From assembly GCA_964473525.1 (NCBI GenBank), contig CAYYPK010000033.1:5472-69471 (forward strand): 64,000 nt of DNA, given 5' to 3'. This document shows positions 34,698-43,636 of the stretch, piece by piece. The notes under the pieces were generated by a model, which was given only the letters and a program-made list of their open reading frames with translations, was not told the DNA's origin and ran no database searches. Within the stretch, counting starts at the first letter, position 1. Each line of letters opens with the position of its first letter. The translations under genes were made by a program, and so were the position numbers. The stretch comes from GCA-2687025 sp964473525. Its GTDB lineage: Bacteria; Poribacteria; WGA-4E; GCA-2687025.

Positions 34698-35047
34698 AGC
34701 GGCTCTATGCGTTGCTGTGTTCCGCGCTGCCGTCCACCAGGCGTCGATGGGTGGGTGTCGGCGAACTGGTCGAGTACCCCGTGGAGTCCGTACGATGTGT
34801 CATGGTGCGCGGCGCCTCGGTGGCGGTGTTTCACAGCGACAGGGGGCTGCAGGCGATCGCCGATGTCTGCGCGCATATGGGGGCGTCCCTCAGCGAGGGC
34901 GTGCTCCACGACGACGGATACGTCGAGTGTCCGGCGCACACGATGCGGTTCTGCCTGCGCACCGGCGTGTGTCCGGAGAGCCCCATGTACACTGGACGGA
35001 TATACCCCACACGCGTTCGCGGCGGGCGTCTCTACATACGGGCCTGA
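34694..35047 (+). CDS. Rieske [2Fe-2S] ferredoxin
   Basis: 117 residues. The cluster ligands are present as CAH (in VCAHMGASL) and CPAH (in ECPAHTMRF), spaced 16 residues apart, in a small beta-sandwich context. No catalytic domain or membrane helix is attached, so it is a soluble electron carrier resembling oxygenase ferredoxins or NirD-like proteins. It starts with GTG, coupled to the preceding gene. No oxygenase or reductase partner is adjacent. The phytanoyl-CoA-dioxygenase-like enzyme further on does not need one. Confidence 0.85.
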   Translation: MKRLYALLCSALPSTRRRWVGVGELVEYPVESVRCVMVRGASVAVFHSDRGLQAIADVCAHMGASLSEGVLHDDGYVECPAHTMRFCLRTGVCPESPMYTGRIYPTRVRGGRLYIRA

Positions 35048-35116
35048 CAGGCGCCCCAGACGCGAAGGCGCAGCCGGAACGGGCAGTTCAGCGCACGAAG
35101 GTGCACGGAGCGCGCG

Positions 35117-37378
35117 ATGACACGTAGACACGGTACGCCGGCAACGGCTCTGGCGCAGGCCCGCTGGGTTCGCTGGGCCGGTTGCGCGGTGGTTCTGGCG
35201 GCGCTCCTCAGCGCGTGCGGCGACCCGACCCCCGAGCCCGAGCAGTTCGACGCGTTCCTGACGGAGTTCAAGGCAGATGGCCCGTTGGAGGAGGATGTCC
35301 CCAAGCGCGTGGCGCGCTTCCGCCGCAGAGCGGAGCAGCGTGACCTGCGCGACCAACTCACATACGCCTACGCGCGCGCGTTGCAGACGCGCAAGAGGTA
35401 CGAGGAAGCAGCGGACGCGTACGGCCGCGCCGACGTCGCCGAGTTCCCTCTACGGGACTTCGCGCGCTACTACCGCGCGCAGTGCCTTGCCAGCCTGGCG
35501 CGATACGACGAGGCGGTAGCCGAACACCGGTCGCTGCTCGAGGCGTTCCCCGACTTCCCCCTGCGTGAGAGCGCCACGTTGCGCGTGGGCAAGGCGCTGG
35601 AAAACGCCGGCCGGTATGCGGAGGCGCTCGCGGTCTTCGAAGAGCTGGCGGAGGGTCTCCCTGATGGGTCTTCCATAGGACGCGAGGCGCAGTACTTCGT
35701 CGGGGTCGCCCATGACGGCCTGGACGCGCCGCAAGCGGCGTATGAGGCGTATCAGCAGGTCGTCGAGGACAAGACGAACGACTCCTTTGCCCAACGGGCG
35801 GTGAAGAAGATCCAGAAGCTGGCGGAGGAGCGGCCGGAGCTCAGGCTGACGCGCGCACACCAGTTCGTGCACGCCCAGGTGCTGCACGGCGGCGGCGAGC
35901 GCAAGGAGGCGCGCGCGGTCTGGGAGCGCATCCACAAGAACAGCAAGGACGAACTGGCGACGCGGGCGCGCTACGAAATCGGCCGTTCGTACCTTCGGGA
36001 TCGGCAGTACAACAACGCCATCCGCACGTTCGAGGGGATGCTCCGGTCGGGTCACCCGAACTACAAGACGCGCGCGCAGTTCCAGCGCATCCTGGCGACT
36101 CGCCGGTCAGGGCAGCGCACGCGGGCGTTGAGGCTCTTCCGCGACTTCATCAGCGAGAACCCGTGGTCGTCCCTGCTGGACGACGTGATGATGGAGTACG
36201 GCTGGACGCTCCGGGACGCCCGGCAGTTCAGCACGGCGGGCAAGGTGTATGGAGAGCTGGTCGCAAAGTTTCCCAAGAGCTCGCACGCGGCCGAGGCGGC
36301 CTGGCTTGCGGCGTGGTGTGACATACGGCTCAAGCGGTACGGAGACAGCATCGCCGCGCTAGACCGACTGATTCTGGGCTACCCCACAAGCAGCTATGCC
36401 GGCCGTGGGCACTTCTGGCTAGGTAAGGTGCACGCGCGTCTCGGGGATTCGCAGGCGGCTGCGGAGTACTACCGTCAAGTCGTCGAGATGGACACGCACT
36501 ACTATGGCGCCCGCGCGGACGAGAAGCTGCGCGAGCTGGCGTCGAGCGGAGCCGTGGGTTCAGAATACATCGACTCAGTAAGGCGCATGGTGCGGCAGGC
36601 CAGCGTTTCGGTAGACACGCTCCAGCACATGCCTATCGCCCGGGTGGAGATTCTCACACGTCTGGACGACAACGCCGGCGCCATCGCCGAGATGGAGGCG
36701 CTGCTCGAGCGGCGCAAGGACGACCGCGCGCTGCTCTACTACCACCTCATGCGCGCGAACGAGGAGCTCGGGCGCTCGTACCGCGCGTACATCATGGCGT
36801 ACCGCTTCTCGAATCTTCCCGAAGTGAGATGGAGTGGCGAGGATCCTCCGGTCGAGGTCGGGCAGTTGCTGTACCCGATTCCGTTCCAGGAGACGCTCGT
36901 CGAGGCCGGCGAGGAATTTGGTGTGGACCCGCACTACCTCGCCGCGATGATGCGTGAGGAGAGTCGGTTCAACGCGAGTGTCGTGTCGTGGGCGGGCGCG
37001 TACGGGCTCATGCAGGTGATGCCCGACACCGGCAAGCGGATCGCGAAGAAGATCGGCATCGAGGACTTCGACAAGGACATGCTCCTGGACCCCGAGGTGA
37101 ACATCCGCATGGGGGCGTGGTACATCAGGTTCCTGCTGGACGAGTTTGGTGGCGAGTTCTCGCTCGTATCGGGCGCCTATAACGCCGGCGAGGGGCGCAT
37201 GGGGCAGTGGCGCGAGCGGTACTCCGTCGAGGATCTGGACGAGTTCATCGAACAGGTGCCCTACGACGAAACCCGCAACCACATCAAGAAGGTGATGCAC
37301 TCGTACCACGTCTACCGGGACCTCTACGGCGACGAGGAAGAGCCGCGCCAACTGACGCCAGTGGACCACCCCGGCTGA
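35117..37378 (+). CDS. Lytic transglycosylase lipoprotein with TPR-like helical repeats
   Basis: 753 residues. The lipobox LLSAC places Cys34 as the acylated residue, anchoring the protein in a membrane. Residues 60-570 are tetratricopeptide-like helix pairs (YEEAADAYGRADVAEF, YAEALAVFEELAEG, and so on), reminiscent of Slt70 and its U-shaped domain. Residues 600-730 are the SLT catalytic domain: MREESRFNASVVS with the catalytic Glu, GLMQVMP and SGAYNAGEGRM. It cleaves peptidoglycan glycan strands, forming anhydro-muramic ends. The split-Rad50 cassette begins 21 nt after its stop, so transcription may continue. Confidence 0.92.
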   Translation: MTRRHGTPATALAQARWVRWAGCAVVLAALLSACGDPTPEPEQFDAFLTEFKADGPLEEDVPKRVARFRRRAEQRDLRDQLTYAYARALQTRKRYEEAADAYGRADVAEFPLRDFARYYRAQCLASLARYDEAVAEHRSLLEAFPDFPLRESATLRVGKALENAGRYAEALAVFEELAEGLPDGSSIGREAQYFVGVAHDGLDAPQAAYEAYQQVVEDKTNDSFAQRAVKKIQKLAEERPELRLTRAHQFVHAQVLHGGGERKEARAVWERIHKNSKDELATRARYEIGRSYLRDRQYNNAIRTFEGMLRSGHPNYKTRAQFQRILATRRSGQRTRALRLFRDFISENPWSSLLDDVMMEYGWTLRDARQFSTAGKVYGELVAKFPKSSHAAEAAWLAAWCDIRLKRYGDSIAALDRLILGYPTSSYAGRGHFWLGKVHARLGDSQAAAEYYRQVVEMDTHYYGARADEKLRELASSGAVGSEYIDSVRRMVRQASVSVDTLQHMPIARVEILTRLDDNAGAIAEMEALLERRKDDRALLYYHLMRANEELGRSYRAYIMAYRFSNLPEVRWSGEDPPVEVGQLLYPIPFQETLVEAGEEFGVDPHYLAAMMREESRFNASVVSWAGAYGLMQVMPDTGKRIAKKIGIEDFDKDMLLDPEVNIRMGAWYIRFLLDEFGGEFSLVSGAYNAGEGRMGQWRERYSVEDLDEFIEQVPYDETRNHIKKVMHSYHVYRDLYGDEEEPRQLTPVDHPG

Positions 37379-37399
37379 ACCGTACCCGCGAGAGACGCC

Positions 37400-38860
37400 A
37401 TGATCCGCCGGATCATCCTCCGCAACTTCATGTCGCATGTCGAAACCGTCATCGAGCCCGCCGACGGTCTGACGGTCATCGTTGGCCCCAACAACTCCGG
37501 CAAGAGCGCCATCGTCGAGGCGTTGCGCACCCTATGCACCAACGAGAACAGCACGCACGTCATGCGCCACGGCGCGCGGGAGTGCGCCGTCATCGTCGAG
37601 ACCGACGACGGTCACGTCATCGAGTGGGCGAGGAAGAAGTCGCCAGCCTACACCGTGGACGACCAGCGGTTCGACCGCATGAGCCGCGGTCGAAGCGGCG
37701 TGCCCGCTGAGCTGCACGCGGCCCTTCGGTTGCCGTGGGTCGCCGGCAGCGGGGATGAGAAGTTCGATGTCCACCTCGGCGAGCAGAAGTCGCCGATATT
37801 TCTGCTTGGGTCCGCATCCGACGCCGCGAAGTTCTTCGCCTCGTCGTCGGACGCCACGAAGCTCCTCGCGATGCAGGGGCGCCACAAGGCGAAGGTCACG
37901 CAGGCGCGCGCGCGCAAGCGCGAGCTGGACGCCCTTGCCAGCAAGCAGTCGGCGCGGATGGCGGAACTAGACGTCGTTCCTGGCCTGGCGCGCCGGATGG
38001 AGGCCGCAGAGGCGGCCTATGGCTCCATCGTGGCGTCGTCGGACGCGATCAGCAGGCTGGAGTCGGCGATCGGCGCCATACACGCCGCGCGGACGCTGGC
38101 CGGGGAACTAGGGGACCTGGCGCGGGCGCTCGCGCCGCTGGACGCGCCTCCCGTTCTCGATGACACGCAGCTGCTTGCCCACGTGACGACACAGGTCGCG
38201 CTGGCTGACGAGGAGTGCGCCGCCGCTGACGCGCAGGCGAAGGCGGCAGCTCCGCTGTTAGACCCCCCTGAGCAGCAGCCTGCCACGCAGTTGGCGAAGC
38301 ACATCGACGACCTTGCCGCGTCCTCAGCGGCCGCCCAACTTCGTGCGGCGGAAGCCGGCGCGCTCGACGAGGTCGCCTCGCCGCCCCCGCTGGAAGACGC
38401 GCAACGGTTGGTTGCCGACATTCGGGCGACGCGCGTGGCGCTCGTGCAAGTGGCGACTTGCGAAGTGGAGGGGCGGGCGCTCGACGAGATTGCCGGGCCG
38501 CCCGAACTCGCCGACACGGTCACACTGAGTCGCGACGTGGCGGGCCTGACTGCTGCGCATGCGGCGACGACGACAGCTTCGGCGCGCCACGCACTGCTCG
38601 GCGCCCTCTTGGAGACGCCCGCCACGGACGACACGCGAGCCGTCACCGAGATGCTCGCGGAGCTGCGCGACGCGACTGCGGCCGCTGCGGCCAACGAGCG
38701 TGATCTGGGCGAGGCGAAGGCGGAAGGGCGCGACGTCGCCGACGCGATCCGCAGGTGGGCGGAAGACAGCGTGACATGTCCCACCTGCGGGGCGGCTCTC
38801 GACGCGGAGGCCGTTGCCCAGCACGTCGCTGGCGCTCACGAGGAGCGGGGCCGTGGCTGA
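37400..38860 (+). CDS. Rad50/SbcC-like ATPase, N-terminal half only (Walker A, coiled coil, CxxC)
   Basis: 486 residues. IRRIILRNFMSHVETVIEP is the typical SMC/Rad50 opening, with Walker A GPNNSGKS at residues 29-36 and a Q-loop-like region later (LGEQKSPIFLLG). Residues about 160-455 are alanine-rich helices, likely an arm. The end carries CPTCG (Cys460, Cys463), the zinc-hook pattern, but also His475 and His480 in a C-X2-C-X11-H-X4-H arrangement. There is no signature or Walker B motif; these are found in the gene at 40134. A full Rad50 has both halves in one chain. Its stop overlaps the phosphoesterase start by 8 nt. Confidence 0.85.
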   Translation: MIRRIILRNFMSHVETVIEPADGLTVIVGPNNSGKSAIVEALRTLCTNENSTHVMRHGARECAVIVETDDGHVIEWARKKSPAYTVDDQRFDRMSRGRSGVPAELHAALRLPWVAGSGDEKFDVHLGEQKSPIFLLGSASDAAKFFASSSDATKLLAMQGRHKAKVTQARARKRELDALASKQSARMAELDVVPGLARRMEAAEAAYGSIVASSDAISRLESAIGAIHAARTLAGELGDLARALAPLDAPPVLDDTQLLAHVTTQVALADEECAAADAQAKAAAPLLDPPEQQPATQLAKHIDDLAASSAAAQLRAAEAGALDEVASPPPLEDAQRLVADIRATRVALVQVATCEVEGRALDEIAGPPELADTVTLSRDVAGLTAAHAATTTASARHALLGALLETPATDDTRAVTEMLAELRDATAAAAANERDLGEAKAEGRDVADAIRRWAEDSVTCPTCGAALDAEAVAQHVAGAHEERGRG

Positions 38861-39809
38861 TTCCGGCTACCAGGGCCTTCTCATCATCGGCGATCCCCAC
38901 CTGGAAGGCCGTGTTCCCGGATTCCGCAAGGATGACTATCCCACGGTTCTACTGGCGAAGCTCGAGTGGTGTCTCGACTACGCCGCGACGCACCAACTGC
39001 TGCCGGCGATCCTTGGGGATCTGTTCCACATGCCGCGCGACAACCCCACGTGGATGCTCGCCGCCCTCATGGACATCCTTGACCGCGAGGTGGTGGGCAT
39101 TTACGGGAACCACGATACGGCGGACCCGGCCCTCAACGAGAACGACTCGTTGACGCTGCTGGAGCGCGCGGGACGCCTGAGGCTCCTCACGCCTGATGAG
39201 CCCTGGCGTGGGGTGATGGGCGGCCGCGCGGTTGTGGTCGGAGGCTCGTCCTACCGCGTCGCGATCCCTAGCAGTTTCGATGTCGAGGTAGACGCTGACC
39301 CGCCGCCGTTCGTCGTGTGGTTGACGCACCACGACATTGGCGTACCCGGGTACGATGGCGGCCGCATATCGCCCAAGGAGTTGCCGGGCATTGACGTCGT
39401 CGTGAACGGGCACATCCATCGCAGCCTCGATACCGTCACGACGGGATGCACGCGGTGGATCACGCCGGGGAACATCTCACGCAGGACGCGCACCGAGGCG
39501 ACCGAGGAGCACGTCCCGGCGGCGCTGCGCGTCGATATCGGACGCGACACCGTGGGATTCGAGCGGCCGGTCGTCCCGCACGCGACGTTTACCGATGTCT
39601 TCCACGACGCGGTGGCCGAGGCCGCTGTGGGAGGCACGGAGCAGTCGTCGTCATTCGTGGCCGGCCTCGGCGACATGCTCGCGCGCAAGACGGAGGGCGG
39701 CGCGGGCCTCCTGGAGTTCATCCGTCGCAATGTCGGCGGATTCGAGGAAGAGGTAGCACGCGAGATTCTCACCCTAGCCGAAGAGGTGACAGACGGTGGC
39801 GAGCAATGA
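38853..39809 (+). CDS. Mre11/SbcD-like metallophosphoesterase
   Basis: 318 residues from a GTG preceded by GAGGAGCG. All metallophosphatase motifs are present in order: GDPHLEG (Asp14, His16), GDLFHMPR (Asp56), GNHD (Asn87, His88), THHD near residue 160 and NGHIH (His187, His189). The C-terminal third (about 235-318) is helical and may bind the ATPase, as in Mre11. Sandwiched between two halves of a Rad50-like ATPase, it is very likely the nuclease of that complex. Endo- or exonuclease activity is inferred, not shown. It overlaps its neighbours by 8 and 14 nt. Confidence 0.88.
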   Translation: MADSGYQGLLIIGDPHLEGRVPGFRKDDYPTVLLAKLEWCLDYAATHQLLPAILGDLFHMPRDNPTWMLAALMDILDREVVGIYGNHDTADPALNENDSLTLLERAGRLRLLTPDEPWRGVMGGRAVVVGGSSYRVAIPSSFDVEVDADPPPFVVWLTHHDIGVPGYDGGRISPKELPGIDVVVNGHIHRSLDTVTTGCTRWITPGNISRRTRTEATEEHVPAALRVDIGRDTVGFERPVVPHATFTDVFHDAVAEAAVGGTEQSSSFVAGLGDMLARKTEGGAGLLEFIRRNVGGFEEEVAREILTLAEEVTDGGEQ

Positions 39810-40137
39810 ACCGACGGCCGGCGACGCGCAGACGATCGAGGAGTTGCGCGGCCGCTATGAGAAGCTGAACACGCGGCGCATTCAGGTCCAGGAGCGGCTG
39901 GATACCGCGCGACAGCGGCTCTCGGATCTACAGAAGCAGGCGCGGGAGAGCTACGGCACGGACGATGTCGCCGAGCTGCAGACCAAGCTCGATGAGATGA
40001 AGAGCGAAAACCTGCGCAAACGCGCGGAATACCAGGCATCGCTCGACGCCATCGAGGCCGGCCTCGCCAAGGTCGAGGACGAGGCCGCGACTGCCAGCGT
40101 CGCGCCGCCCGCCTCGGGCAATGGGGATGACGCGTGA
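39796..40137 (+). CDS. Small coiled-coil protein of the split-Rad50 cassette
   Basis: 113 residues starting at a GTG. Nearly all of residues 12-95 is a charged heptad-rich helix (TIEELRGRYEKLNTRRIQVQ, then RLSDLQKQ and AELQTKLDEMKSENLRKRAE), ending in a flexible acidic tail. It has no enzyme motif. In gene order it takes the place of the returning coiled coil between the zinc hook and the C-terminal ATPase half of a normal Rad50. It may therefore be a detached arm segment or a clamp protein. It overlaps the phosphoesterase gene by 14 nt and the next gene by 4 nt. Confidence 0.72.
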   Translation: MASNEPTAGDAQTIEELRGRYEKLNTRRIQVQERLDTARQRLSDLQKQARESYGTDDVAELQTKLDEMKSENLRKRAEYQASLDAIEAGLAKVEDEAATASVAPPASGNGDDA

Positions 40138-40820
40138 CGGTGGGCGCGCCGGAGACCACGCCGATCCCGACGCCCGCCGCCACACGGGGGCGAGTCGACC
40201 GTCTCGCATGGGAGCGCGACACCCTCGTGGCGCAGTCGGCCACCACAGCCGAGGAACTGGGTGAGGTCGAGCGCCAGCTTGCCGTCGCCACCAAGGTGAC
40301 GGACGCGCTGAAGCAGCTCAGCAACACGCTCTTCCAGCAGACGCTCGAAGTCGTCGAGGAGCAGCTGACCACGGCTCTCCAGGAAATCCTCGAGCAACCG
40401 ATCCAACTGCGCGCGAATCCCCGATTCCTCAACAACGCCGCGGCCGTCGACTTCTACATCGAGCGCGACGGCAACCGCGAGCACGTGCTGCGCGGACAGG
40501 GCGGCTCCGTGGCGAACGTGCTCTCGGTCGGCCTACGCATGTTCGCCCTGACAACCCTGGACGAAGCCGAGCACCGGCGGTTCCTCGTGCTCGATGAGCA
40601 GGACTGCTGGCTCAAGCCCAACCTCGTCCCACGCCTTGTCAAGATGGTCCACGATGCTGGCAAGGCGCTGGGGTTCCAGGTTCTGATGATCTCCCACCAC
40701 GATCCCGAGCCCTTCCAGCGGTACGCCGATCGCATGTATCGTCTCGTGCCGCGCGGCGAGGACGGTGTGTCCGTTGAGCGGTTGGACATCTCTCCTGACT
40801 CTGTAGATCCCGTGCTGTAG
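40134..40820 (+). CDS. Rad50/SbcC-like ATPase, C-terminal half only (signature, Walker B, H-loop)
   Basis: 228 residues from a GTG coupled by GTGA to the preceding gene. Residues 20-88 are a coiled coil (LGEVERQLAVATKVTDALKQ). Residues 118-137 contain a degenerate ABC signature, GQGGSVANVLSVGLRM, in the style of phage SbcC-like ATPases. RRFLVLDEQD (148-157) is Walker B with catalytic Glu155, and LMISHHD (184-190) supplies the H-loop His188. There is no Walker A, so it can only work together with the N-terminal half encoded at 37400. The pair should build a composite ATPase head. Confidence 0.85.
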   Translation: MTVGAPETTPIPTPAATRGRVDRLAWERDTLVAQSATTAEELGEVERQLAVATKVTDALKQLSNTLFQQTLEVVEEQLTTALQEILEQPIQLRANPRFLNNAAAVDFYIERDGNREHVLRGQGGSVANVLSVGLRMFALTTLDEAEHRRFLVLDEQDCWLKPNLVPRLVKMVHDAGKALGFQVLMISHHDPEPFQRYADRMYRLVPRGEDGVSVERLDISPDSVDPVL

Positions 40821-40960
40821 GGGCGCCGCCTCGCCATCCACAGAGAAGTGTGGGGTCGGCGCGAGGCCATCCAGCCCGGTGGATGACCGAAATGACCCCA
40901 GAAAGGTGGCGGATCGCCGGCCGCGGCGCCGTCTATACATGTGAAGCCCGGGGGCCGGCG

Positions 40961-43636
40961 ATGGAACACCTACCGGACGACATCCTCGTGAGGCGCGTGC
41001 TCGCGGGAGACCAGGAAGCGTTCCGCCCCCTGGTGGAACGGTACGACCGCACTGTGCACGCCGCCATCTACATCGTGCTTGTCGGCCGCGCGATGCCGGA
41101 GGAGATGGCGGAGCTCAGCGGCGACGCGTTCGAGGCCGCATACCGTGGCCTGCGGGGCCTACAGCGGCGCGAGCGGTTCGGGCCGTGGATCTACCGCATC
41201 GCGCGCCGCAAGGCGATCGACTTCACTCGTCGGGGCCGTCAGCAGGTCGACCACGTGTCCTCGGACCACATGGAGGCGGAGACAGGGCTCGCCCTCGCAG
41301 ACGCGCGACCCACGGGCCAGGACACCTGGGAGCGGGACAGCGACCGGCGCCGGATCGTGGAAGCCGCCCTCGCCTCGCTGCCGGAAGAGTTGCGCGTGCC
41401 TGCGGTCCTGCGGTACATGCGTGGCTTGGCCGTGAGGACGATCAGCGAGATCCTGGGCATCCCCATTAGGACGGTGGAACGGCGCGTGTCTCACGCGCGC
41501 GAGCGCTTGCGCGCGTACTTTGAGGCGCGAGGACTCACGAACGAGGTGAAGGCGCTCCAGAGGTGCGCGCTGCCTATCGCGGCCGGGGGAGATGTCGTCG
41601 CGCGGACGATGGCCGCTGTACAGGAGGCCGGTCCACACCAGCGCTCGGAGATTGGGATCAAGACGGCGGGGGCGCCCGCCACGGTCGTGGCGGCCGGTTC
41701 GTCGCTTGTGGCGGCGGCCGTGCTCGCGCTGTCCCTCGTCGTGACGGCGCAGCACGGCGCCGTGCAGCCGCGGCGCGGCGAGGAAGAGCTGCTCGTATCA
41801 CTCGTGCCGCCAGCAGCCACGAGCGTCCCAAGGCCCCCCGGGCTCGCGCGGCCCGCGGGCGTGAGAGCGTTCGTCGAGACCGGCGACACGCTCGGGACGT
41901 GGCGGCCCGTGGCGCCCACGCTAGACGGCGCTCCGCCGGTAGCGGACGGCGACCTGCTATGGGGGAGGGACACCGGCTTCCACGTCGCGAACGAGGAAGG
42001 CGTGTACCTCGATACAGGACGGCTCTACGGGACGGTGACGCTAGACGCGCTTGTGGACATACCGACGTTCGGCGGCGCGCACGCGTCGATCGGCCTCGTC
42101 ATTGACGGCCAGCACCGCGGCGTTGTAAACCCCTCCGGCGGCAAGCAGCTCCGCGTCGACGTCGCCAGACACCGCGATGGCATGTGGGCGCACGTCAACC
42201 CGGACTGGCCGGCCTTTGCCTCCCCGAACTACGACGGGTGGGCGCGCGACAGATCGCAGGCGTGGGTGGGTATCGCTGAGGCCAGCGCGCGCCCTACCCA
42301 CGTGCGGCTCGTGCACCGCACCGACCTGGGCGCCTACGACATCTACATCGACGGTGTGCTGTCGGCGTCGTCAGTGCGGACGCCGGCGACGCGTGGGTTG
42401 CCCGTCACTGGGGCCGCGTTTGCCTCATGCGCCCGTGAGATTCCCGCGCCGATGCGGGTGCTGGGCCTGGAACTATGGGTGGACGGCCCCGACCTCGCGC
42501 CCCGCCGGCCAGACTACGTCGTCCGTGACCCTGTAATGACGGATCCGGCAGCTGTCGCCACCCGTGTGCAGCAGAGGGTGGCGAACGGCGACCTCCGCGA
42601 GGCAAAGGATCTACTCCTGATGCTGAGGATGCTCCGGGGACCCAGAGACGCCGTCGAACGCGCCGAAGAGCTCGTCCTCGCCCTCGAGCGCCGGCACGAG
42701 GCCGCCGTCCCGGCGATTGAGGCGAGGCTCGCGCGGCTGCGCACGGCCGCTGCGGACATCGCGCCCTCCGACACGCCGCTCGCTCCCGTGCCTGCGGCTA
42801 CCCGCTATCTGCGTTGGGTCTGGCGTAACTCAGACGTACAGTGGGCGCACTTCGACGTCGATTGGGAGGGCCAGGGCCACCCGCGTGTGCTTGTGGCCCT
42901 TCCCCGGGGAGACTACGTGGACGGGATCCACCGGTTCGTATTCACTAGCCTGCTCGCCGAGTCTTACCGGCGACTCACGGGCCAGAACGGGGCGTTGACG
43001 GTGTCGTTGCGAGCCCCCGCGGACCTGCAGCACGAGGCGCTGGCCAACAACTGGCACGGTGACAGGCCCGAGGGCGGCCGGCCTGTTCGTGACGGGGTCG
43101 ATGCCCTGCTGACCGTGGTCGAGGACGCCGTCGCCTTCGGCGCTCTGGCGGGCGCGCTCCCCAAGGCGGAGCAGTTGGCGTCGCGGCACGACGGTGGCGA
43201 GCAGGCAGAAGCCGCGCGTCGGCTGGTGGCGCCTTTCAGGCGAACGTGGGACAGGGATCTGGCGGCGGCCGACGTCTGGTGTCGAGGCATTGCTCGCGGC
43301 CTCGACGACCTCAGGAGTGGGTACCCCTCGCCCCACGGTTCTCTGAACGGTTGGCTGACGGCGTGCGTGCCCGACGCGAGCGTGCGTGAGGGCGCGGACG
43401 GCGAAGCGTACGTGACCCTCCCATCACCCATGCACTACAGCACGGCGCGCCTCATGCGCCTGTCACGCGATCTCGCCGAGGTCAGCGCCCTTCTCGACGG
43501 TGGTCGGCGTGCGACCGACGTGTTCCTGTGCGTTCCCAACCAGCCACAGCACGTGGTTGGCTTCGCCAGGCCTCCGGCGCCGCGGGACGGGCAGACCACG
43601 ACGGACGACCTCGCCGTGGCGGCCGTCGGCAGGTAG
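40961..43636 (+). CDS. ECF sigma factor fused to a transmembrane helix and extracytoplasmic domain
   Basis: 891 residues. Sigma region 2 is at about 10-95 (LAGDQEAFRPLVERYDRTVH, FGPWIYRIARRKAIDFTR) and region 4 at about 132-185 (LPEELRVPAVLRYMRGLAV, IPIRTVERRVSHARERLR). A single membrane helix spans about 240-263. The rest is outside: a LamG/concanavalin-like beta domain (about 310-520) and an unknown mixed domain. This is a one-protein signalling design, since no anti-sigma gene is adjacent; release of the sigma part by proteolysis or direct membrane control would be needed. ATG at 40961 is preceded by no strong ribosome site. A similar design recurs at 54696. Confidence 0.85.
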   Translation: MEHLPDDILVRRVLAGDQEAFRPLVERYDRTVHAAIYIVLVGRAMPEEMAELSGDAFEAAYRGLRGLQRRERFGPWIYRIARRKAIDFTRRGRQQVDHVSSDHMEAETGLALADARPTGQDTWERDSDRRRIVEAALASLPEELRVPAVLRYMRGLAVRTISEILGIPIRTVERRVSHARERLRAYFEARGLTNEVKALQRCALPIAAGGDVVARTMAAVQEAGPHQRSEIGIKTAGAPATVVAAGSSLVAAAVLALSLVVTAQHGAVQPRRGEEELLVSLVPPAATSVPRPPGLARPAGVRAFVETGDTLGTWRPVAPTLDGAPPVADGDLLWGRDTGFHVANEEGVYLDTGRLYGTVTLDALVDIPTFGGAHASIGLVIDGQHRGVVNPSGGKQLRVDVARHRDGMWAHVNPDWPAFASPNYDGWARDRSQAWVGIAEASARPTHVRLVHRTDLGAYDIYIDGVLSASSVRTPATRGLPVTGAAFASCAREIPAPMRVLGLELWVDGPDLAPRRPDYVVRDPVMTDPAAVATRVQQRVANGDLREAKDLLLMLRMLRGPRDAVERAEELVLALERRHEAAVPAIEARLARLRTAAADIAPSDTPLAPVPAATRYLRWVWRNSDVQWAHFDVDWEGQGHPRVLVALPRGDYVDGIHRFVFTSLLAESYRRLTGQNGALTVSLRAPADLQHEALANNWHGDRPEGGRPVRDGVDALLTVVEDAVAFGALAGALPKAEQLASRHDGGEQAEAARRLVAPFRRTWDRDLAAADVWCRGIARGLDDLRSGYPSPHGSLNGWLTACVPDASVREGADGEAYVTLPSPMHYSTARLMRLSRDLAEVSALLDGGRRATDVFLCVPNQPQHVVGFARPPAPRDGQTTTDDLAVAAVGR

